Position numbers and translations under genes: made by a program. Positions 47,732 to 57,565 of a DNA stretch of 64,000 nucleotides are shown one piece after another. Under the pieces are notes generated by a model that did not search any database, was not told the DNA's origin, and worked only from the letters and a program-made list of their open reading frames with translations. The DNA is taken from assembly GCF_030272615.1 (NCBI RefSeq), contig NC_081411.1:825898397-825962396 (forward strand), in the 5' to 3' direction. Source of the stretch: Cryptomeria japonica (lineage: Eukaryota; Streptophyta; Pinopsida; Cupressales; Cupressaceae). The number at the start of each line of letters is the position of its first letter. Position 1 is the first letter of the stretch.

Positions 47732-50361
47732 TGTTCTTGCAGCTAAAGTCGGATTTCAACTCCCTCCGGTCAACACAGAATAGAATGCTGAGTATCCTAT
47801 CCTCTCTTGAATAAGGAAATTTATAATGTTTTTTATGATCAAAGGGGACGATCTCAAGGTTCCAAATGTCAGGTCTTGACTGCGGGATAACTCAACGGTT
47901 TGATGCGTCTTGCTGGTAACACAAGGGGCTTATGTTTACAACAAGTTGGCCTGCATCTGACGATGCTGCGATTCTCAGATTGGGGGAAATAAAAGCAAAA
48001 GGATAGGGTTTACGAGACCTAAGTACAATGATAGAAATGACTGGTGTTGTGGGTAGACAGATCTCCTTAAACTAATCTCTGCTTCGCTAGAGATATACTC
48101 ACAACTTCATAGGGGTAGTGCAAGCTCCAAAGGAATGAAGGATTTTCAGACTGCATGAATTCATTTAGGCAACCAATTCTGGCATACCCTGAGACAAACA
48201 CCTACAGTTGAACTAAGCACAATAGTGAGGTTCAGACTAACCATACACGGTGACCTACAATCAGTAGACCCCCAATGGTATGAATTGGAAACCTCATCAA
48301 ATACCCTCACAATTTATTGTTAAAATCACTGAACTCTAACTAACCAATTGAAGGGAAACCATGCAAACAGAAGAAAACAAAATGATAAACACCATCTTTC
48401 AATATTCATATATTGATTTCAATTGTCCTTACAACAATTTCTTCTAGCAGTCCTATTCTACTCCTATTCTGCTAACTACCAGGATTGAAACCATCTAATG
48501 GCTAGGATTGAAACCATCTGATGGCTGCAATCTGCCCTCTAGAAGCCTGGCAGCTTTAGCCCATGCCTAGTAATCGTCAGCTGTCCTCCCAACCACCTTC
48601 TCAGCTACCTACAATTGTTTGGCATCAATTTGGTCAATCAGGTAGCTGAGGAATAACTAACCTGTGTACCCTTGTTTTAAATGCATTACATGGGGCCACA
48701 TGCAGTCCTTTTACAATAAAGAAAATTTTATTTTTTATAAATAAGCTGATTTTCTGGAATCCTCTGTTATGTGATTTTTGAGTGTGCATACTTCTGCAGC
48801 ATTCTAAGTGTAATCACGAGCCTTTAATCTCGAAACAATGTTGCTTTGATATTTCTGCGTTGTGGTTGTATCCTTTGTCTGGTTGAATTAATGATCACCA
48901 TGCTTGTGCTTCGCCTTCACTTTCTAGCTTGATCACGATCACATCTTCAATCTGTGCTTTAGGTTTCCTCCTAATTCCTTGCAGCAACATCGACCTACAA
49001 AAGCGAATTCAAATTGAATTAATCACCTTGAAAAATTGAAGTAATTTTGACAAATATTAATTGTTTTCAAGGCGACGCTGGGCTTCGAAAATGAAATATG
49101 TTTGCTTTTAAAACAATTTGTATACCCTTTACTTCATTTTGCTTTTGACTTAAAGATCGCACCATCTTACAAGGGAAAACCTAGGCAATTTTAGGCAAAT
49201 GTGCAAGATGTTTCCTTTATAATTTAACTTAATGTTTTCCTTTTAAGGGGATTTTTAGGCGATTAGAGGCAATGTGCGAGAAGGCCTTTAAAATTTCATT
49301 CAATCTCCCTAAGGGAAAACTTACGTGATTTGAGGCCAATGTGAGAAATTCGACTTAGAGGTTTCACTTTACTTCCTTTATCATTTTGCTTTTAGTTAAA
49401 AGTTTGGCTTAGAGAAGTAATTTGTGAATTTTCAATGAAATGTTTTGGCAAATCCTTTCATTTTGTTGACTCGAGGAGAAAGTTTGGCCTTGGGAGTCAA
49501 AATGCGAAAAACACTTTATAATGCCAAGTTTGTCGAATTTACCAAAACTTTCGAACGAACTTAGCACTTTGCCTTTGAAAGGGTAAAACTCGGCTTTTTA
49601 AGGAAAAGTGTCAGAAGACACTTTAGCATTTGAGTCCCATGACCTATCGAACCCCCCCGGTTCGCTTTTCACTTTTCTGATACTTAATGCTTTGCACTCA
49701 GGGAGACTTTTCGGCCTTTTGGACAAAAGTAACAAAAGTTCCTTTTTGAAATCACTTAACGTTTTCTCCTTTAGGAAAAACTTCAGCATTTTAAGGAGAA
49801 AACTCAAATCGCTTCTTTTTCTTTTAGAACATTCTCCGCTTATTTTCTAGTTCGTTACTTGGCCAATTAAAGGGGGAATCTTCAAAGATATTAGGAGGAT
49901 TGTAAAAGGCGCTTATATTTTATATGGGCAAATGAAAATGATTTCTCATTTTTCGAACTTTCATTGGCTTGACTTTTGCCCTATCGCAAGTCTCTTGGTG
50001 CTTGAAGGCGAAATGAGAAAATCGCAATGCACTGAGATTACATGAACTATGTTTTTCTTATCCTCGATTTTGACCCTTTGCACTCAAAACACCCGTCGGG
50101 ATTATTTCGGGTATTTTGCTTGGACATTTTGAGAACGATTTTTGGCGAATACAAGGAAATTGCCACTTCATTTTGCTTCATTTCGTTTTTCCATGGGGCA
50201 AACTGGAAGGGTTATTCTTGGGATTTTGAAGGAGACATGAAAGATATTGAACTTCCTTTCATTCAACCCTTCTACAATCATCCTTAGCATTTCTTCTTCG
50301 ATTCTCTCTAGCACTTCGGGTAAGGTTTTGTTGTGACCTAATCACACTTTACCCCATTAAA

Positions 50362-50515
50362 AATGGGGACTCCCTCCTTTTTAAGCTCTCTTGGTCTTTT
50401 GGTCTTGGTTTTAAGGGTCTTTTCGCGGCAGTCTCTTCAATGGGGACTCCCTCCTTTTTAAGCTCTCTTGGTCTTTTGGTCTTGGTTTTAAGGGTCTTTT
50501 CGCGGCAGTCTCTTC
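50362..50515. repeat. Exact 77-bp tandem duplication
   Basis: 50362-50438 and 50439-50515 are identical by eye; each starts 'aatggggactccctcc' and ends 'cggcagtctcttc'. The unit begins inside the right arm of the 5' terminal hairpin, so the element carries one and a half hairpins. Perfect identity implies a recent event or an assembly artefact. Confidence 0.92.
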
Positions 50516-51049
50516 AGTCTCTCTCTTTTGTGAGTGAGAAGGGTTAATTTTATCAAATCTGCTTATCGTTTGAACAATTTTGGATAAGTCTAGGGCTTGT
50601 TTTGTTTGTTTTAGGGTTTTTCCTTCAGTCCTAGATTTTAGGGTTTTTGAAAACTGAACGTGGCATTGGAATTGGGACCCTTTGAGGAACCTCCTAGTGA
50701 AATTTGAATGAATTATGAGAAACTTTATATTTTTAGAAAGTTCCTATTTTTTAGGGATTTCATTGCCTCTCGGATTGTCTTCGTTTTGCCAAAAATCAAA
50801 CTTACTATTTTTAGTAAGTGTCCCTGCGCCTTGTTTTGCTTTTACTCTGACATTTTGAAACACTTTCTATTTTTTGAAAGTCTTTTTTGGCAGATTCTTC
50901 ATAGCCAGACACTGAAGACTAAGTATTCCTGAGCATTCCAAATTCGAAAAAGACAAAAAGCAAGCTCAAAGGATGAAAATTCAATTCCTCAAAATGGTGT
51001 CTTGATTCGGAAATGATCAAAATCAACTAAATCTGGAAAGGAAGTAGTG

Positions 51050-51940
51050 AAATTCCTTGGCATGATGATTTTGGCGCCCAAGATTAGGTATGGTCGCCAA
51101 ATTGAAGGCATCATGGAAATGCAAAAAAAGATCAAATTCCATCACCAAGGCAAAATAACGACCGAGTCAGGTGTTGGGTGCTAAAATCAAAGAGCCATGG
51201 ATAAGTAAAAAATATGAAAATTCTTTGCCCAAGTGAAATTAGCACCTCAGTCAGGTGTTGGGCACCAGATTGAGATAGGCATGGAAAAGTGTGCCAAGGT
51301 CAAAATTTCTTTTATGAAGTGATTTTGATGCCCAAGTCAGGGGTTGGGTGCCAAACAGGGGTCCCCAAGGAAAAATTCGAAATTGTAAATTCCTTGATGA
51401 AGTGTTTTCAGCGCTAAAGGTAGTTATAGGGCACCAAATCAAGAGGGGCATGGAAAAGTTGAAAAAGGTGAAAAATCCTTCCTCATAGCATTTTAGTGCC
51501 CAGGTCTAGAGAGGGGTGCCAAAGTCAGATGGCCATGGAAGGTGAAAAAACTCCAATTTTCGTTCACTTAGTATGATCAATGCCCAGGTGCATTGGAGGG
51601 TGCCAAAACAAGGTAGCCATGGAAAACTTGAAAAATGTGAAATTCCTTGGCAGGAGCAAAACAACGCCCAAGTATGGTGAAGAGCATTAAATCTAAGAGG
51701 GCATTGAAAATGAACAAAACACCAAGTTCCTTGACCAAGTGAAAATAGTGCCATAGTTAGGAGAAAAGCACTAAAATGGGAGTGACAAGGAAAGTTGAAG
51801 AATTCAAAATTCCTCCACAGAAGTGATTCAGCACCCAAGCCAAGGAAGGGACGCCAAAAGCAAGGTGCCGGGGAAAATCCACGAAAGTCAAAATCTCCTC
51901 TATAGCATGAATTCCACACCCAAGGCGAAGTTGGAGAAAG
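51050..51940. repeat. Leader array 'TTGGCGCCCAAG...TTGGGYGCCAAA', ~83-bp period
   Basis: Units near 51057, 51138, 51220, 51310, 51390, 51478, 51565, 51650, 51730, 51815 and 51895 share 'cctTG..aagtg..ttt.gcgcccaag', a short GGTGTTGGG-like middle, 'gccaaa' and 'ggcatggaaaa'. The core is an imperfect palindrome around GGCGCC. It is related to the array at 29530-30570. A 171-codon open frame on the minus strand (51506-52021) is a repeat by-product. Confidence 0.8.
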
Positions 51941-52624
51941 TTTTCTAAGGCATGGAAATTCAAGGGTCAAGGATGAACCAAAACAGAAAATTCCCCTTGG
52001 TAAAAATTGTGAAAAATCCATTTTCGGGCATTAAATCTCATCCAAATTTCAAAATTCTTTAAGATTTGGTTTCGTTTGAGAATTTTCTCTCATGGACCCA
52101 AAACCCTAATTTTTGGAAAATCCCTAAAAAATAGGAGATGGTGGAAAATCATTGAGAATCTCCTCCAGAGCAAGGAAAGTTCGAAAAACTTCAAGAAAAT
52201 TCTTCTTGAGTCAAAGTTTCTCTCCTAAAGTTTGAAGAATCTCAAGTCAATCTTTTAAAAATCCCTCCAAAATTCAAAAAATGGAAGGTTGGCAAGTTGG
52301 CAAGAGAATATTTCAGATCATGACGCACAACTCAAGGCATTAAAAGAAATTTCCATTTTGGCACTTAACTACGATGGTAGAGCTCGTTTGTATGGTGTGT
52401 TGGAAAGGAAACTATGACGCATAATTAAAAAATTGCCCAAAATGACCTTTGCAAACTTAGCAGCATATTAGAGAAATTCTATATAAATGTGCAAGTACAA
52501 TTCATCTCTCATGTGCGAATTTGGAGAAAGAAGAGTTGGAGAGAGTGCAAATAAAGTAAGACTTGGAGAATTTCCATTCCTTTCAAGAAGCTTTGTTCGT
52601 AGGAGGTGTTAGTTTATTCCTAGA

Positions 52625-55600
52625 ATGGCAGAATCAAGCAAGGCGACAACCATAACCAGGCAGGCATAGATAAAAGTTGAGATGAAAGGCTTCCTTCCGA
52701 AGTCCAAGATGGTATCCAGGTGGAAGGAGGTCAGTGATACAAATTTAGGAACATTCAACATGTCTGCCTTCCGAATCAGGATGTTTGGGACAGCTGGACA
52801 TAATGCATCACCTACTGTTGCTAGGATTGTCAAAAGCGAAATTGTTGTGATAGTAGGTTTTCCTCTGCCTATTCAATGTTCGGAGTTGATATTGGAATGC
52901 ACAAAACACTACAATTTTGAGAGAAGGGCTATTTTAACAAGTGGTAAGCTATTGGTCAACTTGACCTTGGAGGCTATTGGTGAAACCTTTGGAATTCCTT
53001 CACATCATTCCATGAGCTATAGGACTATGAATGGAGGTAAGCCAGTATATGATGCAGGTCCTGATAGATGTGCGAAGATCATCAACAAGAGCTGGTTGTA
53101 GAAGCCTAGGCCTCACATCTCCAAAATGCTTAAGACGCTCACCATTTTTGAATTCAAGTAGAGTATGTGGATTTGATAACGATGTTAAGCAAGATAATGG
53201 GGTGTCCAGATGCCATAAATTTTGAATCATGGATGTATTTCTACATTGGCGAAGTCATGAATGTCAATGGAATAGTGGACTGGGCTCGGTTAATCAACCA
53301 TTATGTGCATGAACAACTGAAGGATTTGGAAGAGAAGAAGAGCCAATCCTTCTATATGAGTTCTTACGTGATTTATTCACTTGTAAGGATGGGTCGCTTC
53401 GATGGTTTGCTGGGAAAAGGGGTCATAGGTTGCGAACGAGCACAGTTGAAAGTTCATGAATGTTATCCTCAGCTGCACCTCTACAATACTAATTCTTTCA
53501 AACTGGCAAATAACACTTTTACTATGCACTTGACTAGATTTATGCAAAACAAACTTCACAAGAGATTGTCGCCAGAAGCCAGGGCTTTGGTATAGAAATT
53601 TGGGGCTCCATTCTTGTAGTTTCCATAGTTCCTTTATATCAGGACACAATGATTTTCATACCAGCCATATAAATTACTGAGGTATCCATCCAATAAACTG
53701 GTGCTGCTAGAGCTTGTGAGGCAATTGATTACCTACGACCAAATTTAGAAGAAGAAAATAAAACTGTCTATTGAATTTCTAGTTGTTCTCGGTGATTATG
53801 GAGAAGTGTGCCCGAACATGGGAACAACTGAGAAAGCAGCAGAGGAATTGGCATTCTACTGCTTGACATTTTACACGTCTAGATCTCATTATGATCCATA
53901 TAGTAAAATCAGGAAGGTTGCTGGATTAAAACTTGTGCACATGTTTCACCTAGAAGATTATTGGGTAGGTGCCAAGGATGACCTTGAGGTCAAGAAGAAA
54001 ATGTTTTCCAGGCTACCCCTTGACACAATTAGGGTAGGTGAAATAATGCAAGTGCCAGATCAAGTCAAAGAGGACTCGAACTTCATGCAACCAAAATTTG
54101 AAAAGGTGAAAGATCAACCCATTCAGCTTCCAGATTGTTCAGAGCTAGAAGTTGATGATCTGGACATTTTGGCCAGGCTCGTACTGAAATTCACTAGACG
54201 TTAGGTTGAACGACATCTCAGAAAGCTGAAACAAGGAAATGTTTGCCTAAGTTGCTAGTTGATGGGAAATTTGGATTCCCATAGTGAAGCCACTGAAGGA
54301 TCTTCACAAGCTCAGGCTGAGGAAGGAGAAATTCAACAGAAAGAAGCGGAGCCTAGTAAAGGAAAAAGTGTTCCTAAGAGGCCAAAAACAATAAGGAAAA
54401 AAGAAGTCCGACCGGAGATTCAACAAGAAGAGCCATCGCAAAAAAGGGCGAGAGTGGAAGGGATTCAATCATTGGCTAGCTCTTCTAGTGTTGTGGGAGG
54501 TAGAAATATTTGCACAAGAAAATCCCGCAAATCCGCTACTGGGCAATCTTCTTGACAGTGCTCCAGCATAGGATGGTCTCTGTATCAACACATCACACAG
54601 GCCAAATCAGCCAAGGATGCAAAGGCAAGAACTTTCCTCTCATCAAGAAGAGCCACGTCAGGACAGTTTCGTAGAGATGATCCTTGAAGAAATGGAGGAT
54701 ACTTCACAGGAACATGTGCAAAAGGAGATTTAGGATCAATCAATTTCCACTCCTGATTGGCTGAGAGATAGACTGAGGAAGGAACTAGAAAAGGAAATTG
54801 ATCCAATACGAGAATTGGAAGAACTTTTGTTGAAGAGAATGGATCAACCAGCAGAGAAGAAGGCTGCCTAGAAGTTTTCCAAGATCACGAAAGGTGAGTT
54901 TGGATCCAGGACTCTACATTTATTTGAGCCTGCGACAGATAAGGACATAAATGAAATTGCGCCAAGTGATTATGTTATCAGTGAAATTGATTTGGGGCGT
55001 ACACAGGTCGTGGAAGACTTCGAAGGATCTTCCTTGGCTATGAAAGAGAAGATGCAAAAAATGAAGGAAAAATGTAAAAGGTTGAAAAATTAAAACAGTG
55101 CCTTGTGTGAGTATATTAAAAGTCTCAAACATCTTCTTAGGGAAGCAGATCCATCATTTATTCCTCTTCCCTCTCTTCCTAAGAGGTCATTGATGACGTC
55201 GAAACAATCAGGGAAATAGCTTTGTATTCCAGGAATGGGTGGAAGATGTCTTCGCTACAATTGGAAAATTCATTGAAGACTTTTGCTCGTCTTCACTCTA
55301 GATTTGTTTCCCTTCTAAATAGGCTGGAAGTGGCGGATGGTCTATGGGAGGATGTTCACATTTATCAGGGTCTGACCATTCCACAACTCAGAGCCCCTAA
55401 TGAAAGTTCCAAAGAATGTGCTAATTGATGGGAAAGTGATTCAAGAAAATGAGGTTTATGATTTTCCATGATGGTTCTGTGCCGTTTGCTCTGGAAAGGA
55501 TATCTTTGAAAGGTTCAACATGGAGTCTTTAACTTTAAAAGACTCAATCAGAAGGGTACTTGAGGAAATTATCAGCGTGATTGAGGCATTATTTGTGAAG

Positions 55601-55927
55601 AAATTGAATGAGGGCGGAGTAATAGTGAACTTCCTGAGAGCTCAGTTGCATGAATTCTTCTTCATAGGGTCATTTTCCAAGGAGCATTTTGAGAATGTTT
55701 TTTCATTTTCCAGCACAATGAAGAAAACTCAGGAAATAATGTTTGAGTGGGAGAACCTTTTCTCCAAGTGCGAAGAGGAGATTACCTTGATGGAGTTCAA
55801 GATTGAAAGTGTGCCAAGTGTCTCCGTAGGAGAATTGGAGGCTGTGATCGCCAAATTCATCACTTATGCCATTAATGAGCAAGACAACGGTCGTACACTT
55901 TCAGACGAAAATCTTTTGACTGAGTAG
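52625..55927 (+). pseudogene. Orphan element protein, degenerate copy 4
   Basis: From ATG at 52625 (MAESSKATTITRQA, then a stop) the copy aligns along the whole protein: VSRWKEVSDTNLGTFNMS, PTVARIVKSEIVVIVGFPLP, ELILECTKHYNFERRAI, YRTMNGGKPVYD, INKSWL, IMGCPDAINFESWMYFYI, NGIVDWARLINHYVHEQL, QSFYMSSYVIYSLVRMGRF, ANNTFTMHLTRFMQN, MFSRLPLDTIRVGEIMQVPD, a basic linker, TPDWLRDRLRKELEKE-like region, and the end SVGELEAVIAKFITYA with stop at 55927. Stops and frameshifts near 52670, 53100, 53160, 53596, 54205 and 54556 inactivate it. After the minus-strand copy it is the most complete. Confidence 0.82.
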
Positions 55928-56273
55928 TGGTGGCACACTTATTGTTGGAATAATTTGACTAAGTAGCGGCCCGGTCAATGCATGTTGAATTTATGAAGAA
56001 TCTTTTGCATGCAGCCGCCACATTTATGATTTTATGATAAATTCCTTTCGCATGTTGCCATCACATGAAAGAATGATGGGCATTTATGGCAGCATTTTAC
56101 GACTTTTGCATGGGATATTCATTGCATATAGGGCGAACTTAATGTAATTGGTGCATTTAATGCACAAATGGATGCTATTTTAGGCATGTTTGAATTAATT
56201 GTATATGGGTTTTATGGGCATTTATTGTAGATTCCCACCTTATTGCATCATGTGCGGGGAATCTTTTGGGGGA

Positions 56274-56316
56274 AAACCCTAATTTGCATGTCCTCATGGT
56301 TCGAGGCCTATATAAA
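56274..56316 (+). promoter_or_regulatory. Promoter module: half telo-box plus TATA (element 50329)
   Basis: AAACCCTAATTT at 56274-56285 keeps only the left half of the palindrome. CTATATAAAG is at 56308-56317, only 35 bp away, so a segment between them is missing compared with the other copies. The transcript would start with 'gatccccctcatttgtagg'. Confidence 0.5.
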
Positions 56317-57224
56317 GGGGTGATCCCCCTCATTTGTAGGGGACGAGAGATTGCTTTCGAGATTATTGCTATAAGTTTTGAAGCAGATAACTTAATACAT
56401 TGTTCGATTTGTTGGTGTATTCTTGTGCTGTTTTATGACTTGCATGGTCTCACTCTCTTCACATAGATTAGATTTGCTTGACAAACAGGATTTGATGAGA
56501 TTGTTTATAGTGTAGACCCTCACTCATACCTTTGGTTGGTAGTTGATTATTATTAATTGTGCAAGGTTAATTTGAGCTTTTTTCTACGTGGAAACTTAAC
56601 TTCGATCATTGGTGGACATTGTTTGTTGATGGTGTGCATTGGTGATTTGAAAATATTTCACACAACCTTTGAAGATTGCACTGCCTCTGTGTAGTTGTCT
56701 CCTAGTGGCGAAGCAGAGAGTGTTTTGGTCTTACTTGAGCAATCCTTGTCTCCTTGTTCTCATCTCTAGATTAAGTTAATCTAGCTTTTTATACCCTTCC
56801 CTATTTACTTTTTGCAAATTTTAAACCCAAAAATCCTAAAAACGAGCCATTCAAAGCTAAATCATTCGCAAGTCAATTCCTTGAAGTTGCCAAATTGTCC
56901 GATCTTCTTTGAAAGTACATAAGGCCCCTTGGATTACCAGTATATCACATCATGCATGAAGGAATCTTGGAGTCAATTGTCTGAACTTCTCGTAATCTTA
57001 GCTTACAATCACACTTTGATCAAGAGAGAGTAAGGTGACTGTTGGTAATTTTATTCTGTGTTAGACGCTGTCCTAAAAAACATGTCAACAGGTCTTCTAT
57101 CGAGGATTTGCTTGGGTTAGTGGAGGGTCTCAAAAGGCTCGATTTCACTTGCAGAGCCTCCCTTTCACGCATAGACACCAAGAGGGGGTCCCCATCTAGG
57201 GCGGGGTGTGATGTGAATACAACA

Positions 57225-57565
57225 TTACCTATAAGAGTTTTTTAATGGAACATTCCAGAAAAGACTGAACTTCCCAAATTTTATGTGTAGGTGAAGCTGA
57301 TTCCTAATCTTGAAGCACTCATTGTCTCAGGAATAAGCTTATAAAATATACTTCATCAAGCAGGAGGTTTCTCTATAGTACATGGGAGTTGGGGTTGCCT
57401 TCCGTTTGTGCATTCACAAAGTTTTCAATGTCATCTACAAGAAGTATTTAACAAAAGATTCAAGAAAAGATAGCTTGTTAAATTGGATATGAAGGGAAAG
57501 TTGACTGTTAAAAATGAAGCACATATTGTCTTAGGAATAAGCTTATAAAAGAACACATCATCAAG
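57225..57565. repeat. Tandem duplication in the intron, split by an element
   Basis: One unit consists of 47690-47731 joined to 57230-57360. The other is 57391-57565. Shared blocks are 'ttgcc(c)t.c.tttgt.cattcacaaag.tttcaatgt', 'atgaagcac..attgtct(c/t)agg' and 'aataagcttataaaa'. The element 47732-57224 lies within the first unit, which confirms it as an insertion. Confidence 0.75.

Larger units (their letters stand above)
50329..57090 (+). mobile_element. TGTTG/CAACA-family element (ORF-bearing, 6.76 kb, nested)
   Basis: It starts TGTTGTGACC and ends CATGTCAACA. The flanks GGTTT (50324-50328) and GGTCT (57091-57095) match at 4 of 5. It interrupts the leader of the minus-strand element 47732-57224. 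Order: 5' hairpin CCCCATTAAAAATGGGG, an exact 77-bp duplication, palindrome array (51050-51940), degenerate ORF (52625-55927), half telo-box, TATA and a 780-bp tail. Confidence 0.87.
47732..57224 (-). mobile_element. TGTTG/CAACA-family element hosting a nested copy
   Basis: The target duplication TTACC is at 47727-47731 and 57225-57229. In element sense it begins TGTTGTATTCACATCACACC at 57224, with a CCCCGCCCTAGATGGGG hairpin. The other end, at 47732, is diverged (TGTTC), but 'cacagaatagaatgc' and 'tatcctatcctctcttgaa' identify it as the usual 3' tail. Without the nested element (50329-57090 plus TSD) it is 2,726 bp and ORF-less. The leader part 49030-50300 has decayed repeats with 'aaaactcggc' and 'ttttgctttt' motifs. 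An acceptor-like 'ttttgtag' lies near 49000. Confidence 0.78.

Noticed and set aside
51506-52021. 171-codon gene on the minus strand
   Set aside because: Repeat-derived open frame antisense to the element leader.
50329-57090. TIR DNA transposon, because the ends are inverted (TGTTG/CAACA)
   Set aside because: The inverted match is only about 5-7 bp, starts TG and ends CA, and has 5-bp duplications, which fits LTR-type integration better.
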